Shown: piece by piece, positions 7,420 through 16,221 of the stretch
Position numbering within the stretch: the stretch's first letter is position 1
Layout: each line of letters begins with the position of its first letter
Origin: Streptomyces bambusae
Lineage (GTDB): Bacteria > Actinomycetota > Actinomycetes > Streptomycetales > Streptomycetaceae
Assembly (NCBI RefSeq): GCF_020532645.1
Contig: NZ_JAJAUZ010000028.1
Span: 35,989-99,988 of the forward strand
Direction: 5' to 3'
DNA length: 64,000 bases
Translations under genes and position numbers: made by a program
Notes under the pieces: model-generated
What the model was told of the DNA's origin: nothing
The model's input: only the letters and a program-made list of their open reading frames with translations
The model's database searches: none

Positions 7420-8138
7420 GGCGGGTTGTCTCCCTCGGTGGCCGGGGCTGGGCTGCTGCTCACTTTAGTCGTACGCCGGTAGCGGGCCCACGCGTAGGCG
7501 GAGCCCAGGGCGAAGCCCGCGACGTGGGCGAGGTAGGCGACGCCGGGGCCGCCGCCGGCGCGGTGGGCGGCCAGGCTCTGGATGGCGAACCAGAAGGCCA
7601 GGACGAGCCAGGCGGGGAAGCGCAGGGGGAGGAAGAGGAGGAAGGGGAAGAGGCTGGTCACGCGGGCCCGGGGGAAGAGGAGGAGGAAGGCGCCGAGGAC
7701 GCCGGAGATCGCCCCGGAGGCGCCCACCAGGGTCTGGTCGGAGCTCGCGTTGGCGGCGGCGTACGCGGCGAGCGAGAGGTAGCCGCAGACCAGGTAGAAG
7801 GCCGTGAACTCGGCGCGGCCCATGCGTTCCTCCGTCATGACGCCGAAGACGTACAGGAAGAGCATGTTGCCGAGCAGGTGCAACCAGCTGCCGTGGATGA
7901 AGAGGGCCGTCAGGGGGGTGAGGGCGGTGCGGGCGGAGAAGGTGAAGAGTTCGTCGGGGACCACGCCCCAGCGGCGGAGGTAGTCGTTCTGCGCGGCGAG
8001 GAGCGCGTCGCCGGTGCCGTAGGCCGGGTTGAGGCCGGAGAGCGGGCTCAGGACGAAGATCAGGGAGCAGGCCGCGATCAGGGTGTGGGTGATGACCGGG
8101 CCCGCTCCCCATTGCCTGACCCTGCCCGGTGCGATCAT
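7416..8138 (-). CDS. Rhomboid family intramembrane serine protease
   Basis: A 240-aa polytopic membrane protein with the rhomboid catalytic dyad: S141 in GASG and H205 in AHVAGF. The HGSWLHLLGNMLFLYVFG segment is the conserved helix-2 HxxxN-type region. Rhomboids cleave membrane-embedded substrates; the substrate here is unknown. The start chosen is ATG 8138 (MIAPGRVRQW), which begins close to the first membrane helix; ATG 8195 would add 19 residues, and neither has a strong ribosome site. It is translationally coupled to the Lrp-domain gene downstream and divergent from the zinc-ribbon gene at 8283. Confidence 0.9.
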   Translation of the reverse strand: MIAPGRVRQWGAGPVITHTLIAACSLIFVLSPLSGLNPAYGTGDALLAAQNDYLRRWGVVPDELFTFSARTALTPLTALFIHGSWLHLLGNMLFLYVFGVMTEERMGRAEFTAFYLVCGYLSLAAYAAANASSDQTLVGASGAISGVLGAFLLLFPRARVTSLFPFLLFLPLRFPAWLVLAFWFAIQSLAAHRAGGGPGVAYLAHVAGFALGSAYAWARYRRTTKVSSSPAPATEGDNPP

Positions 8139-8282
8139 GCTCAGAGCATCGCGTACCGGGAGGAACGGGGCGGGTTGCCCCGCCGTGTCTCGCATGGAGG
8201 ACGGGGGCCCGCGCCGGGACGCCGGGAGGCCGTAGGGTAACGAGCGGTACTCAGGCACCCACCCGAAGGAGACTGCGCCCAG

Positions 8283-8522
8283 ATGACGGTTCCTCTGCCG
8301 ACCGAGACGACGCGCTGGCGCTGCACGCTGTGCGGCAACCTCACCCGGTTCGACGTCACCCGCTCGTCGAAGGTGGTCGAGTACGTCCACCTCGACCTTG
8401 CGGGAGAGCCCAAGGTCGAGGAGCGTGAGGTGGTGAGTGAGACCATCGAGTCGGTCCGCTGCCGCTGGTGCAACGCGGTGGACCAGATCGAGCTCGTGGA
8501 CAGGCCGGGCACGGACTCCTGA
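8283..8522 (+). CDS. Small zinc-ribbon protein of unknown function
   Basis: A 79-aa protein with two CxxC knuckles, CTLC near residues 14-17 and CRWC near residues 61-64, spaced as in a zinc ribbon. The intervening segment (FDVTRSSKVVEYVHLDLAGEPKVEE) is probably beta-rich. AAGGAG lies 12 nt upstream of the ATG. It sits 45 nt before the NYN-domain gene in the same direction, so the two probably share a transcript, which hints at an RNA-related role. I do not recognise a characterised family. Confidence 0.8.
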   Translation: MTVPLPTETTRWRCTLCGNLTRFDVTRSSKVVEYVHLDLAGEPKVEEREVVSETIESVRCRWCNAVDQIELVDRPGTDS

Positions 8523-8567
8523 GGGGGTCGGGTCCGGATCGTTTTCTGACGGTAGGGGTGACGGATT

Positions 8568-9911
8568 GTGGAGCCTGCAAGCGGCGCCGGCGACGCCGCC
8601 GAGGCGCTCGACCGCCCGTTGCCCGAGGGCGTGCGGCGGCGGGTCGTCGGCTTCGTCTCCGATGCGTTCGGGGGGCTGACGCTCGCCGATCTGCCCGCGC
8701 AGCTGCGGCAGTACGCCCGGTTCACCCCGACCCGGCGGGCGAAGTTCGCCGGCAACGCGATGGCCTCCGCGCTGGAGAGCGATCCGGTCTTCCGCGGCCG
8801 GATCGGCGAGAAGCTGAAGGAGGCCCAGCCCGAACTGGCGGGGGCGCTGGAGTCCGGCGTGCCGCCGGCCGCCGCGGACCCGCTCGACGTGGCGGCAGCC
8901 GCGTACGTGCTGCGCCCCCCGGGCTGGGTCAAGCTGGTCGCGGCCGCCGGTGAAGAGGTCGAACGGGCCGACGCCGAGCGGGCCGGCGAGGAGACCCAGC
9001 GGGAGCTGGAGCGGCTGCGCGCCGAGCTGGCCGGGCTGCGGGAGCAGCAGAAGACCGGCGGGGAGCAGCTGCGCCAGGAGCTGGACGCCGCCAAGAAGGA
9101 AGCCGAATCGCTTCAGCGGAAGCTGCGCAGCGCCCTCAACGACGTGAAGCGCGGTGAGGCGGCGCTGCGGAAGGCGACCGGCGAGATCGAGGCGGTGCGG
9201 GCGGAGGCGGCCGGGCAGGTCGCGGCTGCCGAGAGCGAGGCCCGGAGGCTGAAGTCCCGGCTGGGCGAGGCCGAGGCGGCGCTGGAGGCGAGCCGGCGGG
9301 CCACCCGGGAGGGCCGCAGTGTCGAGGACATGCGGGTGCGGCTGCTGCTGGACACCGTGCTGGAGTCGGCGCAGGGACTGCGGCGCGAACTGGCGCTGCC
9401 GCCGGTGTCGGTGCGGCCGGCGGAGACCGTGGACGCGGTGGAGCCGGGCCGGATGACGCCGAAGGACATCGCGGCGCGGGCGCTGTCGGAGACCGATCCG
9501 GCGCTCCTGGACCAGCTGCTGGCGCTGCCGCAGGCGCACCTGGTCGTCGACGGCTACAACGTGACCAAGACCGGCTATCCGACGATGCCGCTGGAGAAGC
9601 AGCGGCTGCGGCTGCTGGGCGGGCTGTCGATGCTGGCCGCGCAGACCGGTGCCGAGATGACGTGCGTCTTCGACGGGGCGGAGCTGGCGGCGCCGGTGCT
9701 GCTCGCGCCGCCGCGCGGGGTGCGGGTGCTGTTCTCCAAGCCCGGTGTGACGGCGGACGAGTTGATCCGGCAGCTGGTGCGGGCCGAGCCGCCCGGCCGG
9801 CCGGTGGTCGTGGTGTCGACGGACCGCGAGGTGGCCGACGGGGTCGCCAAGTCCGGTGCCCGTCCGGTTGCTTCCGCGATGCTCCTCAAGCGGCTTTCGC
9901 GCATCTCGTAA
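8568..9911 (+). CDS. NYN (YacP-like) domain protein with central coiled coil
   Basis: A 447-aa protein. Residues ~1-130 are a conserved N-terminal region (QLRQYARFTPTRRAKFAGNAMASAL). About 130-260 is a long charged coiled coil. The C-terminus from ~320 is a PIN-like NYN nuclease domain with the acidic residues VVDGYN, CVFDGAE and VVVSTDREVAD. The YacP/Rae1 group comprises ribosome- or RNA-associated endoribonucleases, so an RNA-processing role is inferred. The start is GTG 8568, with GGGGTGA upstream. Probably co-transcribed with the zinc-ribbon gene. Confidence 0.85.
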   Translation: MEPASGAGDAAEALDRPLPEGVRRRVVGFVSDAFGGLTLADLPAQLRQYARFTPTRRAKFAGNAMASALESDPVFRGRIGEKLKEAQPELAGALESGVPPAAADPLDVAAAAYVLRPPGWVKLVAAAGEEVERADAERAGEETQRELERLRAELAGLREQQKTGGEQLRQELDAAKKEAESLQRKLRSALNDVKRGEAALRKATGEIEAVRAEAAGQVAAAESEARRLKSRLGEAEAALEASRRATREGRSVEDMRVRLLLDTVLESAQGLRRELALPPVSVRPAETVDAVEPGRMTPKDIAARALSETDPALLDQLLALPQAHLVVDGYNVTKTGYPTMPLEKQRLRLLGGLSMLAAQTGAEMTCVFDGAELAAPVLLAPPRGVRVLFSKPGVTADELIRQLVRAEPPGRPVVVVSTDREVADGVAKSGARPVASAMLLKRLSRIS

Positions 9912-10105
9912 CTCCTGGGCCTAATGCCCGATTTCGCGGAACGGACGGTCAAGTGGCCGCTACTGCGCGTGCGGACACGGTAAAGAACCTGGCTGTGCGG
10001 CGAGATTTTGCCCGGGAGGATTTGAAGTGATCACAACTTGGTCACTAGGGTCTGGGCTCAAACCTTCGTGCGGTTGATCACCCATTCGGGGTGGCGGGCG
10101 GAGGT

Positions 10106-10131
10106 CCGCCGAGTCTGCGTTCGATCGGCGG
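10106..10131 (+). promoter_or_regulatory. Hairpin in the leader of the first NlpC/P60 gene
   Basis: CCGCCGA and TCGGCGG form a perfect 7-bp stem with a 12-nt loop, ending 11 nt before the GGAG ribosome site of the gene at 10157. No known riboswitch consensus was recognised in the 245-nt leader. A role in translation is only a possibility. Confidence 0.3.
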
Positions 10132-10156
10132 CTCCAGGAAGAAGGAGATCGCCCCC

Positions 10157-11188
10157 GTGGCGTCCCACCGTCGACCCAAGCAGCCGACCCGCGCTCGTGT
10201 GACCGTGCTCACCGCAACCGCCGCCGCGGCCGTCGCCCTCACCTCCCAGGGAGCCTCCGCCGCTCCGGCCAAGCCGGGCAAGGACGAGGTCAAGGCGAAG
10301 GTCGACGCCCTCTACGAGCAGGCCGAGCAGGCCACCGAGAAGTGGAACGGCGCCAAGGAGCAGCAGGCCAAGCTGGAGAAGCAGATCGGCCAGCTCCAGG
10401 ACAAGGTCGCGCGCGGCCAGGGCGAGCTCAACGAGCTGCGCGCCACCCTCGGTTCGATGGCCAGCGCCCAGTACCGCTCCGGCGGCATGGACGGCTCGCT
10501 CCAGCTCTTCCTGTCGGCCGACCCGGACAGCTACCTCGAAAAGGCGTCCGTGCTCGACCAGTTGGGCTCGAAGCAGGCCGACGCGGTGGCGCAGATCCAG
10601 GCCAAGCAGCGCACCCTCGCCCAGCAGCGCCAGGAGGCCGCGGGCAAGCTGAAGGACCTCGCGGAGACCCGCAAGGAGCTCGGCGAGAAGAAGAAGCAGG
10701 TCCAGGCGAAGCTCGGCGAGGCCCAGCGGCTCCTCAACACGCTGACCGCCGAGGAGAAGGCGAAGCTCAACGAGGAGGAGAACCGCGCCAGCCGCGCCGG
10801 CGGCGGCCAGCGTCCCGACCTCGGCAACGTGAAGCCCTCCGGCCGCGCCGGTGCCGCCCTCGCCGCCGCGCAGACCAAGGTCGGCTCCGCGTACATCTCC
10901 GGCCACGAAGGCCCCAACTCGTTCGACTGCTCGGGCCTCACGCAGTGGGCCTACCGCCAGGCGAACGTGAACATATCCCGCGTCACGTACACGCAGGCCA
11001 ACGACGGCACCCGGATCAGCCGCAGTCAGCTCCAGCCCGGCGACCTGGTCTTCTTCTACAACGACCTGCACCACGTCGGCCTGTACGCGGGCAACAACAT
11101 GACGCTCCACGCGTCGAACCCGCGCGGCGGCGTCAAGTACGAGTCGATGGACAACATGCCGTTCCAGTTCGGCGTCCGGATCGGCTGA
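10157..11188 (+). CDS. Secreted NlpC/P60 peptidoglycan endopeptidase (first of a tandem pair)
   Basis: A 343-aa exported hydrolase predicted to cut peptide cross-links in peptidoglycan. The N-terminus MASHRRPKQPTRARVTVLTA.. is a long twin-Arg-like or Sec signal ending ASAAPA. A coiled coil (about residues 40-215) follows, rich in Lys/Glu/Gln. The C-terminal NlpC/P60 domain has the catalytic Cys in NSFDCSGLTQWAY and His in LHHVGLYAG. GTG 10157 is chosen because AAGGAG lies 10 nt upstream; an upstream ATG in frame lacks a ribosome site. The domain order is that of RipA/SwlA-type streptomycete hydrolases. The next gene is a paralogue. Confidence 0.92.
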   Translation: MASHRRPKQPTRARVTVLTATAAAAVALTSQGASAAPAKPGKDEVKAKVDALYEQAEQATEKWNGAKEQQAKLEKQIGQLQDKVARGQGELNELRATLGSMASAQYRSGGMDGSLQLFLSADPDSYLEKASVLDQLGSKQADAVAQIQAKQRTLAQQRQEAAGKLKDLAETRKELGEKKKQVQAKLGEAQRLLNTLTAEEKAKLNEEENRASRAGGGQRPDLGNVKPSGRAGAALAAAQTKVGSAYISGHEGPNSFDCSGLTQWAYRQANVNISRVTYTQANDGTRISRSQLQPGDLVFFYNDLHHVGLYAGNNMTLHASNPRGGVKYESMDNMPFQFGVRIG

Positions 11189-11260
11189 CCTCCGGACTTC
11201 TCGGACGGGACGCGCCGACACCGCCCATCCGGGCGAATTGCGGCACGCTCCGCTGACCTC

Positions 11261-11297
11261 ACGCCCCGCCGGTGACCTGTGTTCTCCGGCGGGGCGT
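11261..11297 (+). terminator. Intrinsic terminator between the NlpC/P60 paralogues
   Basis: ACGCCCCGCCGG pairs perfectly with CCGGCGGGGCGT (12 bp) around a 13-nt loop, about 70 nt after the first gene. It suggests that the paralogues are transcribed separately. Confidence 0.7.
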
Positions 11298-11430
11298 CAC
11301 TCTGCGTGCCTGCCGGGGTCTTTGGCGGCGGTGTGTCCGCGCGGCTACTGTCTGCCAGCGCGGAGCCCGGTCGCGGCCGTCCACGGGGGCGGACACGGGA
11401 CCCGCACCGCGGAAGGGAGTGCGGCTTCCT

Positions 11431-12465
11431 GTGGCGTCCCATCGCCGGCCCGTGACCTCGGGCCCGGACCGGAGCACCACGCTCACGGTCCTCTCCGCCG
11501 CCGCGGCCACCGCCGCGGCCGCCCTCGCCGCAGCCCCCGCGAGCGCCGCCCCGGCCGACCCGGCGTCCGGTGCCCGGGCCCGGGTGGACCGCCTCTTCGA
11601 GGAGGCCGAGCAGGCCACCGAACGGTTCAACAAGGCCGGCGAGAAGGCCGCGAAGCTGCGCGGTGAGATCCGCGGGGTGCAGGAGAGCGTGGCCCGCGGC
11701 CAGGACCGCATCAACACCATGCGCGGGCTCCTCGGCACCTACGCCGGTGCCCAGTACCGCTCCGGCGGCGTCGACCCGGCCGTCGAGCTGATGCTCTCCG
11801 AGGACCCCGACGGCTACCTGGAGAAGGCCGCCGCCCTCGACCGGCTGGCCGGCCGCCAGGCCGGGCAGCTCGCCGAACTCCACGAGGCCCAGCGGAAACT
11901 GGCCCAGCAGCGCCGCGCGGCCTCCCACAAGCTCGCCGAACTCGACGCCCTGCGCGCCGACGTGGCCAGGCAGAAGCGCGCGGTCACCGCGAAGCTCGCC
12001 GCCGCCCGGCGCATCCTCAACGCCATGCCCAGCGAGGAGCGGGCCGCCTTCGAGCGGGCCAACCGGTCCTCCGGCCGCGGCGTCGACCTGCCCGAACCCT
12101 CCGGCCTGGGCCCCGCGTCGGGCCGGGCGGCCGCCGCCGTCGCGGCGGCCCGCGCAGCCGTCGGCCGCCCCTACGTGTGGGGTGCCACCGGGCCGTCCGG
12201 CTTCGACTGCTCCGGGCTGATGGTCTGGTCGTACCGGCAGGCCGGGGTCTCGCTGCCGCGGACCTCGCAGGCCCAGCGGTTCGCCGGCCGGCACGTCCCG
12301 CTCTCCGAGGCCCGGCCCGGCGACCTCGTCACCTACCGCTCCGACGCCAGCCACGTCGGCATGTACGTCGGCAACGGCCAGGTCGTCCACGCCCCCTACC
12401 CGGGCGCCCCGGTGCGCTACGACCCGGTCGGGATGATGCCGGTCTCCGCGGTCACCAGGCCCTGA
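11431..12465 (+). CDS. Secreted NlpC/P60 peptidoglycan endopeptidase (second of a tandem pair)
   Basis: A 344-aa paralogue of the preceding protein with the same layout: MASHRRP start, Ala-rich signal ending ASAAPA, coiled coil, then an NlpC/P60 domain with the catalytic Cys in GFDCSGLMVWSYRQAG and His in ASHVGMYVGNGQVVHAP. GTG 11431 matches the start of the paralogue. The ribosome site GGAAGGGAG (11411-11419) lies inside a small hairpin (GGAAG with CTTCC at 11425-11429), so translation may be damped or conditional. It has more Arg and less Lys than the first copy, indicating old duplication. Confidence 0.92.
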   Translation: MASHRRPVTSGPDRSTTLTVLSAAAATAAAALAAAPASAAPADPASGARARVDRLFEEAEQATERFNKAGEKAAKLRGEIRGVQESVARGQDRINTMRGLLGTYAGAQYRSGGVDPAVELMLSEDPDGYLEKAAALDRLAGRQAGQLAELHEAQRKLAQQRRAASHKLAELDALRADVARQKRAVTAKLAAARRILNAMPSEERAAFERANRSSGRGVDLPEPSGLGPASGRAAAAVAAARAAVGRPYVWGATGPSGFDCSGLMVWSYRQAGVSLPRTSQAQRFAGRHVPLSEARPGDLVTYRSDASHVGMYVGNGQVVHAPYPGAPVRYDPVGMMPVSAVTRP

Positions 12466-12505
12466 CCGGCCGGATCCCGCGGCCCCCGCACGTACGATCG
12501 GGCCC

Positions 12506-13735
12506 GTGACGGCGGCCGGAGCGTGCGGGACCCGCCCGGTGCGGACCCTGCGGGCCGTGCCGGGCGCGCTGCTGTCCGCGCTGGTCCTGGCGCTGCTCCC
12601 GCTCCTGGCCGCCTGCACGGGGACCGCCGCGCCGCCGGACCGGGCGCAGCAGGAGGTCCGGGCGGTGCTGGCCCGCTGGTCGGCCGCGCTGCTCGCCCGC
12701 GACCGCGCCCGATACACGGCAGAGGACGGCCGGGCGGGGGCCCGGGAGGGCTTCGACCGGCTGTCCGGGGTGCCGCTGGCGTCCTGGGAGTACGCGGTCT
12801 CCTCGGTCCGGGTCAGCGGCGGCCGGGCGTACGCCGCGGCCGAGCTGCGCTACCGGATCGCCGGCTACGACACCGTCCCCGCGACCGCCGCCCGGGAGGT
12901 GGAGCTGGTCCGGCACGGGGACCGCTGGCGGGTGGCCGCGGACCGGCCCGCGGCCGGTGCCCGCCCACAGCTGTGGGACCAGGGCCCGGTGTCGGTGTCC
13001 CGTGGCCGGTACGGCCTGGTGCTCGCGGTCCGGTCCGCCGCGGTCCGGCCGGAGCTGCCGGCGGCCCTCGCGGCCGCGGCCGACGAGGCGGTCCCGGCGG
13101 TGTCCGCGGCCTGGCCCGGCACCTGGCCGCGGAAGGTGCTGCTCGTGGTTCCGGCCTCGGTCGACGACATGGCGGCACTGCTGGGCTCGCCGGCCTCCGC
13201 GTACGCCGGCATGGCGGCCGTGACCACCGGCCGGGTCGGCGGCGGGCCGGGCCCCGCGGACCGGGTGACCGTCAACGCGCAGGCGTACGGGGAACTCGGC
13301 GCGCTGGGCCGGCGGGTGGTGCTCACCCACGAGACCGTGCACGTCGCGACCCGCTCGGCGACCCCGGCCGGCACCCCGCTGTGGCTGTCCGAGGGGTTCG
13401 CGGACTGGGTGGCGTACCGGGGCAGCGGCCGCAGCCCGGCGCAGGCCGCGCCGGCGCTGGCCCGGGCGGTGCGCCGCGGGGAGGTGCCGGCCGCGCTGCC
13501 CGGCGGCGGTGCGTTCGCCTTCGGCGGGGACGCGGACGCGCTGGCCGCCTCGTACGAAGGGGCCTGGCTGGCCTGTCTGATGATGGCCGAGCGGTGGGGT
13601 GCGCAGGCGCCGGCCGCGTTCTACGCGGCGGCCGCCCGGTCCTCGGCGCCGGCCGCGTTCGCCTCGGTGCTCGGCACCGACGAGCGGACGTTCACCGCCG
13701 ACTGGCGGGCGTACCTGCGGGAACGGCTGGGCTGA
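12506..13735 (+). CDS. Lipoprotein with HExxH zinc-peptidase motif
   Basis: A 409-aa protein with an N-terminal signal (LLSALVLALLPLLAACTG) ending in the lipobox LAAC, so it should be lipid-anchored outside the membrane. Residues ~45-160 resemble an SnoaL/NTF2-like fold. The C-terminal half has H275-E-T-V-H279 and a downstream E296 in WLSEGFADW, the ligand pattern of gluzincin metallopeptidases. It follows the two cell-wall hydrolases in the same direction (40-nt gap), which suggests work at the envelope. The start is GTG 12506; the substrate is unknown. The last 44 bases overlap the convergent GT87 gene. Confidence 0.8.
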   Translation: MTAAGACGTRPVRTLRAVPGALLSALVLALLPLLAACTGTAAPPDRAQQEVRAVLARWSAALLARDRARYTAEDGRAGAREGFDRLSGVPLASWEYAVSSVRVSGGRAYAAAELRYRIAGYDTVPATAAREVELVRHGDRWRVAADRPAAGARPQLWDQGPVSVSRGRYGLVLAVRSAAVRPELPAALAAAADEAVPAVSAAWPGTWPRKVLLVVPASVDDMAALLGSPASAYAGMAAVTTGRVGGGPGPADRVTVNAQAYGELGALGRRVVLTHETVHVATRSATPAGTPLWLSEGFADWVAYRGSGRSPAQAAPALARAVRRGEVPAALPGGGAFAFGGDADALAASYEGAWLACLMMAERWGAQAPAAFYAAAARSSAPAAFASVLGTDERTFTADWRAYLRERLG

Positions 13736-14873
13736 CGGCCGGCGGGCCGGGGACGGTGTCCCGCCACAGGGCCCGGCAGGCCAGGAGGGCGGCCGCCACC
13801 AGCAGGCCGTTGCGGGCGAAGAGGGCCGCGGTGCCCGGCAGGCCGCCCTGGACGACGTCCGCGAACCACAGGGGGAACTCCAGGAACGTCAGCGGTGCGG
13901 CCGCCAGCACCAGCTGGGCCGGGCGCCGCATCCGGGTGCCGCGGAACGCGAGGCAGACCGCGGCCAGAGCCACCAGCCACACCAGGTACTGCGGGCTGAG
14001 CACCCTGCTGGTCGTGACGAACAGCAGCACGGCGGCGAGGGCCGCGTCCGCGGGGGTGTGCGGGTGGAAGGTGCGGGCCCGCAGTCGCCAGAACACCAGC
14101 CAGCCGAGGGCCGCCATGGTCAGCGCGAGGGCGATCCGGCCGGCGAGCGGCACGTACGGGCCGAGGAACTCCACCGAGCCGTAGTTCATCGCCGCGGTGC
14201 CCGGCCAGCCCCGGAAGCGGGCCAGGTGGAACGGCAGGGCGGCGAGCGCCTCCACCTCGATGCCGCGGTCCCGCTGGAAGGCGAGGAAGGCGAGCGAGCC
14301 GGGCAGCGCGAGCGCGAAGCCGGCCAGCAGCGCGGCGGCCGTGACGGCGGCGGCGAGGGCCGTGCGGTACCCGCGTACGCCGGCCAGCAGGAGCACCGGC
14401 CAGACCTTGAGGACGGCGCCGAGCGCCACCAGCGGACCGCGGGCCCGGGGCAGGAGCAGGGCGGCCACCGCGACGGCCGCGACCATCACGTCGTAGCGGG
14501 CGTAGACGGTGGGGCCGAGGAGGGGGAGGCCGGCGGTCCAGGCGGCGGCGCCCCACCGGCGGCGGTCCGGGCGGCGGCCCTCGCGGACCAGCAGCCGCAG
14601 CACGGCTGCGTCGGCGGCCAGGCACAGGAGGAAGAAGGCGGCCGGGTAGGCGAGGAACGGCAGCAGGCCGGGGGAGAGGACCGCGAGCGCGGCGCCGGGC
14701 GGGTACTGCCAGGTGACGTCGTCCAGCGGGAAGGTGCCGGTGCGCAGCACCTCGAACCAGCCCCGGTAGATCACGTGGACGTCGGTGGTGACGTCGGTCC
14801 CCGGTAGGACGACCACCCGGAAGACGCACAGCAGGAGCAGGGTTCGGGTCGCCGCCCAGGCGGTGAGGAGCAT
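13692..14873 (-). CDS. GT87-family (DUF2029) polytopic mannosyltransferase-like protein
   Basis: A 393-aa membrane protein with about ten hydrophobic segments. Near the N-terminus are an acidic loop DVTTDVHVIYRGWFE and WQYPPGAALAV, matching the GT-C polyprenol-phosphate mannosyltransferases that elaborate lipoglycans in actinobacteria. ATG 14873 is the first in-frame start; no good ribosome site is visible. It is divergent from the GT4 gene at 14942, and the pair may act on the same glycolipid. Its 3-prime end overlaps the convergent lipoprotein gene by 44 bp. Confidence 0.8.
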   Translation of the reverse strand: MLLTAWAATRTLLLLCVFRVVVLPGTDVTTDVHVIYRGWFEVLRTGTFPLDDVTWQYPPGAALAVLSPGLLPFLAYPAAFFLLCLAADAAVLRLLVREGRRPDRRRWGAAAWTAGLPLLGPTVYARYDVMVAAVAVAALLLPRARGPLVALGAVLKVWPVLLLAGVRGYRTALAAAVTAAALLAGFALALPGSLAFLAFQRDRGIEVEALAALPFHLARFRGWPGTAAMNYGSVEFLGPYVPLAGRIALALTMAALGWLVFWRLRARTFHPHTPADAALAAVLLFVTTSRVLSPQYLVWLVALAAVCLAFRGTRMRRPAQLVLAAAPLTFLEFPLWFADVVQGGLPGTAALFARNGLLVAAALLACRALWRDTVPGPPAVSPAVPAGTPASRR

Positions 14874-14941
14874 CGCGCCATGATGCCGGGCGGACGGGGT
14901 ACGCGGCGGTGAGGCGCGGCCGTTCGGTACTGTCGCAGGCG

Positions 14942-16084
14942 ATGCACAAGACGCTGATCGTGACCAATGACTTCCCGCCCCGTCCCGGCGGCATCCAGGC
15001 CTTCCTGCACAACATGGCGCTGCGCCTGGACCCGGAGCGGATCGTCGTCTACGCCTCGACGTGGAAGCACAGTGCCGAGGGGCGGGAGGCGACCGCGGCG
15101 TTCGACGCGGAGCAGCCGTTCCGGGTGGTGCGGGACCGTACGACCATGCTGCTGCCGACACCGCGGGTGACGCGGCGGGCCGTCGGGCTGCTGCGGGAGC
15201 ACGGCTGCGAGTCGGTGTGGTTCGGTGCGTCGGCCCCGCTCGGGCTGATGGGGCCGGCACTGCGGCGGGCCGGGGCGAAGCGGCTGGTGGCGACCTCGCA
15301 CGGGCACGAGGCGGGATGGGCGCAGCTGCCGGGTGCGCGTCAGCTGCTGCGCCGGATCGGCGAGGGCACCGACACGATCACCTATCTGGGCGAGTACACC
15401 CGGTCCCGGATCGCGGGGGCGCTGACCGAGTCGGCGGCCGCCCGGATGGTGCAGCTGCCGCCCGGTGTCGACGAGAAGACCTTCCACCCGGAGTCCGGGG
15501 GTGCGGAGGTCCGGGCCCGGCTGGGGCTGGCCGACCGGCCGGTCGTGGTGTGCGTGTCGCGGCTGGTGCCGCGGAAGGGGCAGGACACGCTGATCGAGGC
15601 GATGCCGCGGATCCTGGCGGCGGTGCCGGACGCGGTGCTGCTGATCGTGGGCGGCGGGCCGTACGAGGCGGACCTGCGGAAGCTGGCGGCGGCCACGGGG
15701 GTGGCGGACGCGGTGCGGTTCACCGGGGCGGTGCCGTGGGCCGAGCTGCCGGCGCACTACGGGGCCGGGGACGTGTTCGCCATGCCGTGCCGTACGCGGC
15801 GGGGCGGGCTGGACGTCGAGGGGCTCGGGATCGTGTACCTGGAGGCTTCGGCGACCGGGCTGCCGGTCGTGGCCGGGGATTCCGGCGGGGCGCCGGATGC
15901 GGTGCTGGACGGGGAGACGGGGTGGGTCGTGCGGGGTGGCTCCCCGGCGGATGCGGCCGAACGGGTCGTCACGCTGCTGCTCGACCCTGCGCTCCGTGCG
16001 CGGATGGGGGCGCGGGGGAGGGCCTGGGTCGAGGAGCGGTGGCGCTGGGACCTGCTGGCGGACCGGCTGCGCGCGCTGCTGTAA
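14942..16084 (+). CDS. GT4 glycosyltransferase, PimB-like
   Basis: A 380-aa GT-B enzyme. The N-terminus LIVTNDFPPRPGGIQAFLHNM is the glycine loop typical of phosphatidylinositol mannosyltransferases PimB/PimC. The C-terminal nucleotide-sugar domain has VSRLVPRKGQDTLIEAMP and the EGLGIVYLEASATGLPVV segment carrying the E-x7-E motif of GT4 enzymes. Mannosyl transfer from GDP-mannose to a phosphatidylinositol mannoside is the likely reaction, inferred from these motifs and the adjacent GT87 gene. ATG 14942 is preferred because the conserved first strand begins within six residues of it. Confidence 0.88.
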   Translation: MHKTLIVTNDFPPRPGGIQAFLHNMALRLDPERIVVYASTWKHSAEGREATAAFDAEQPFRVVRDRTTMLLPTPRVTRRAVGLLREHGCESVWFGASAPLGLMGPALRRAGAKRLVATSHGHEAGWAQLPGARQLLRRIGEGTDTITYLGEYTRSRIAGALTESAAARMVQLPPGVDEKTFHPESGGAEVRARLGLADRPVVVCVSRLVPRKGQDTLIEAMPRILAAVPDAVLLIVGGGPYEADLRKLAAATGVADAVRFTGAVPWAELPAHYGAGDVFAMPCRTRRGGLDVEGLGIVYLEASATGLPVVAGDSGGAPDAVLDGETGWVVRGGSPADAAERVVTLLLDPALRARMGARGRAWVEERWRWDLLADRLRALL

Positions 16085-16102
16085 CGGGGGCCGGGCCCAT
16101 TT

Positions 16103-16122
16103 CAGCCTCGCCGGCGAGGCTG
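16103..16122 (+). terminator. Palindromic hairpin after the GT4 gene
   Basis: CAGCCTCGCC and GGCGAGGCTG form a perfect 20-bp palindrome 19 nt after the stop. It probably acts as a terminator. The AGCCTCGCCGGCG core is the same as in the repeat units at 41490 and 41580. Confidence 0.6.
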
Positions 16123-16221
16123 GGGGCGACGCGGGGCCCCGAGGGTGCGGGGTGACTGTCACTCAGATGTGTGTCAAGGCCGCGTCTGGGCGGAAGGGCC
16201 GATTCCGCACATGATGCGGGC

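Noticed and set aside
9912..10156. c-di-AMP (ydaO-type) riboswitch before the first NlpC/P60 gene
   Set aside because: This class often precedes such genes in Streptomyces, but I cannot find its conserved core in the 245-nt leader; only one 7-bp hairpin is clear.
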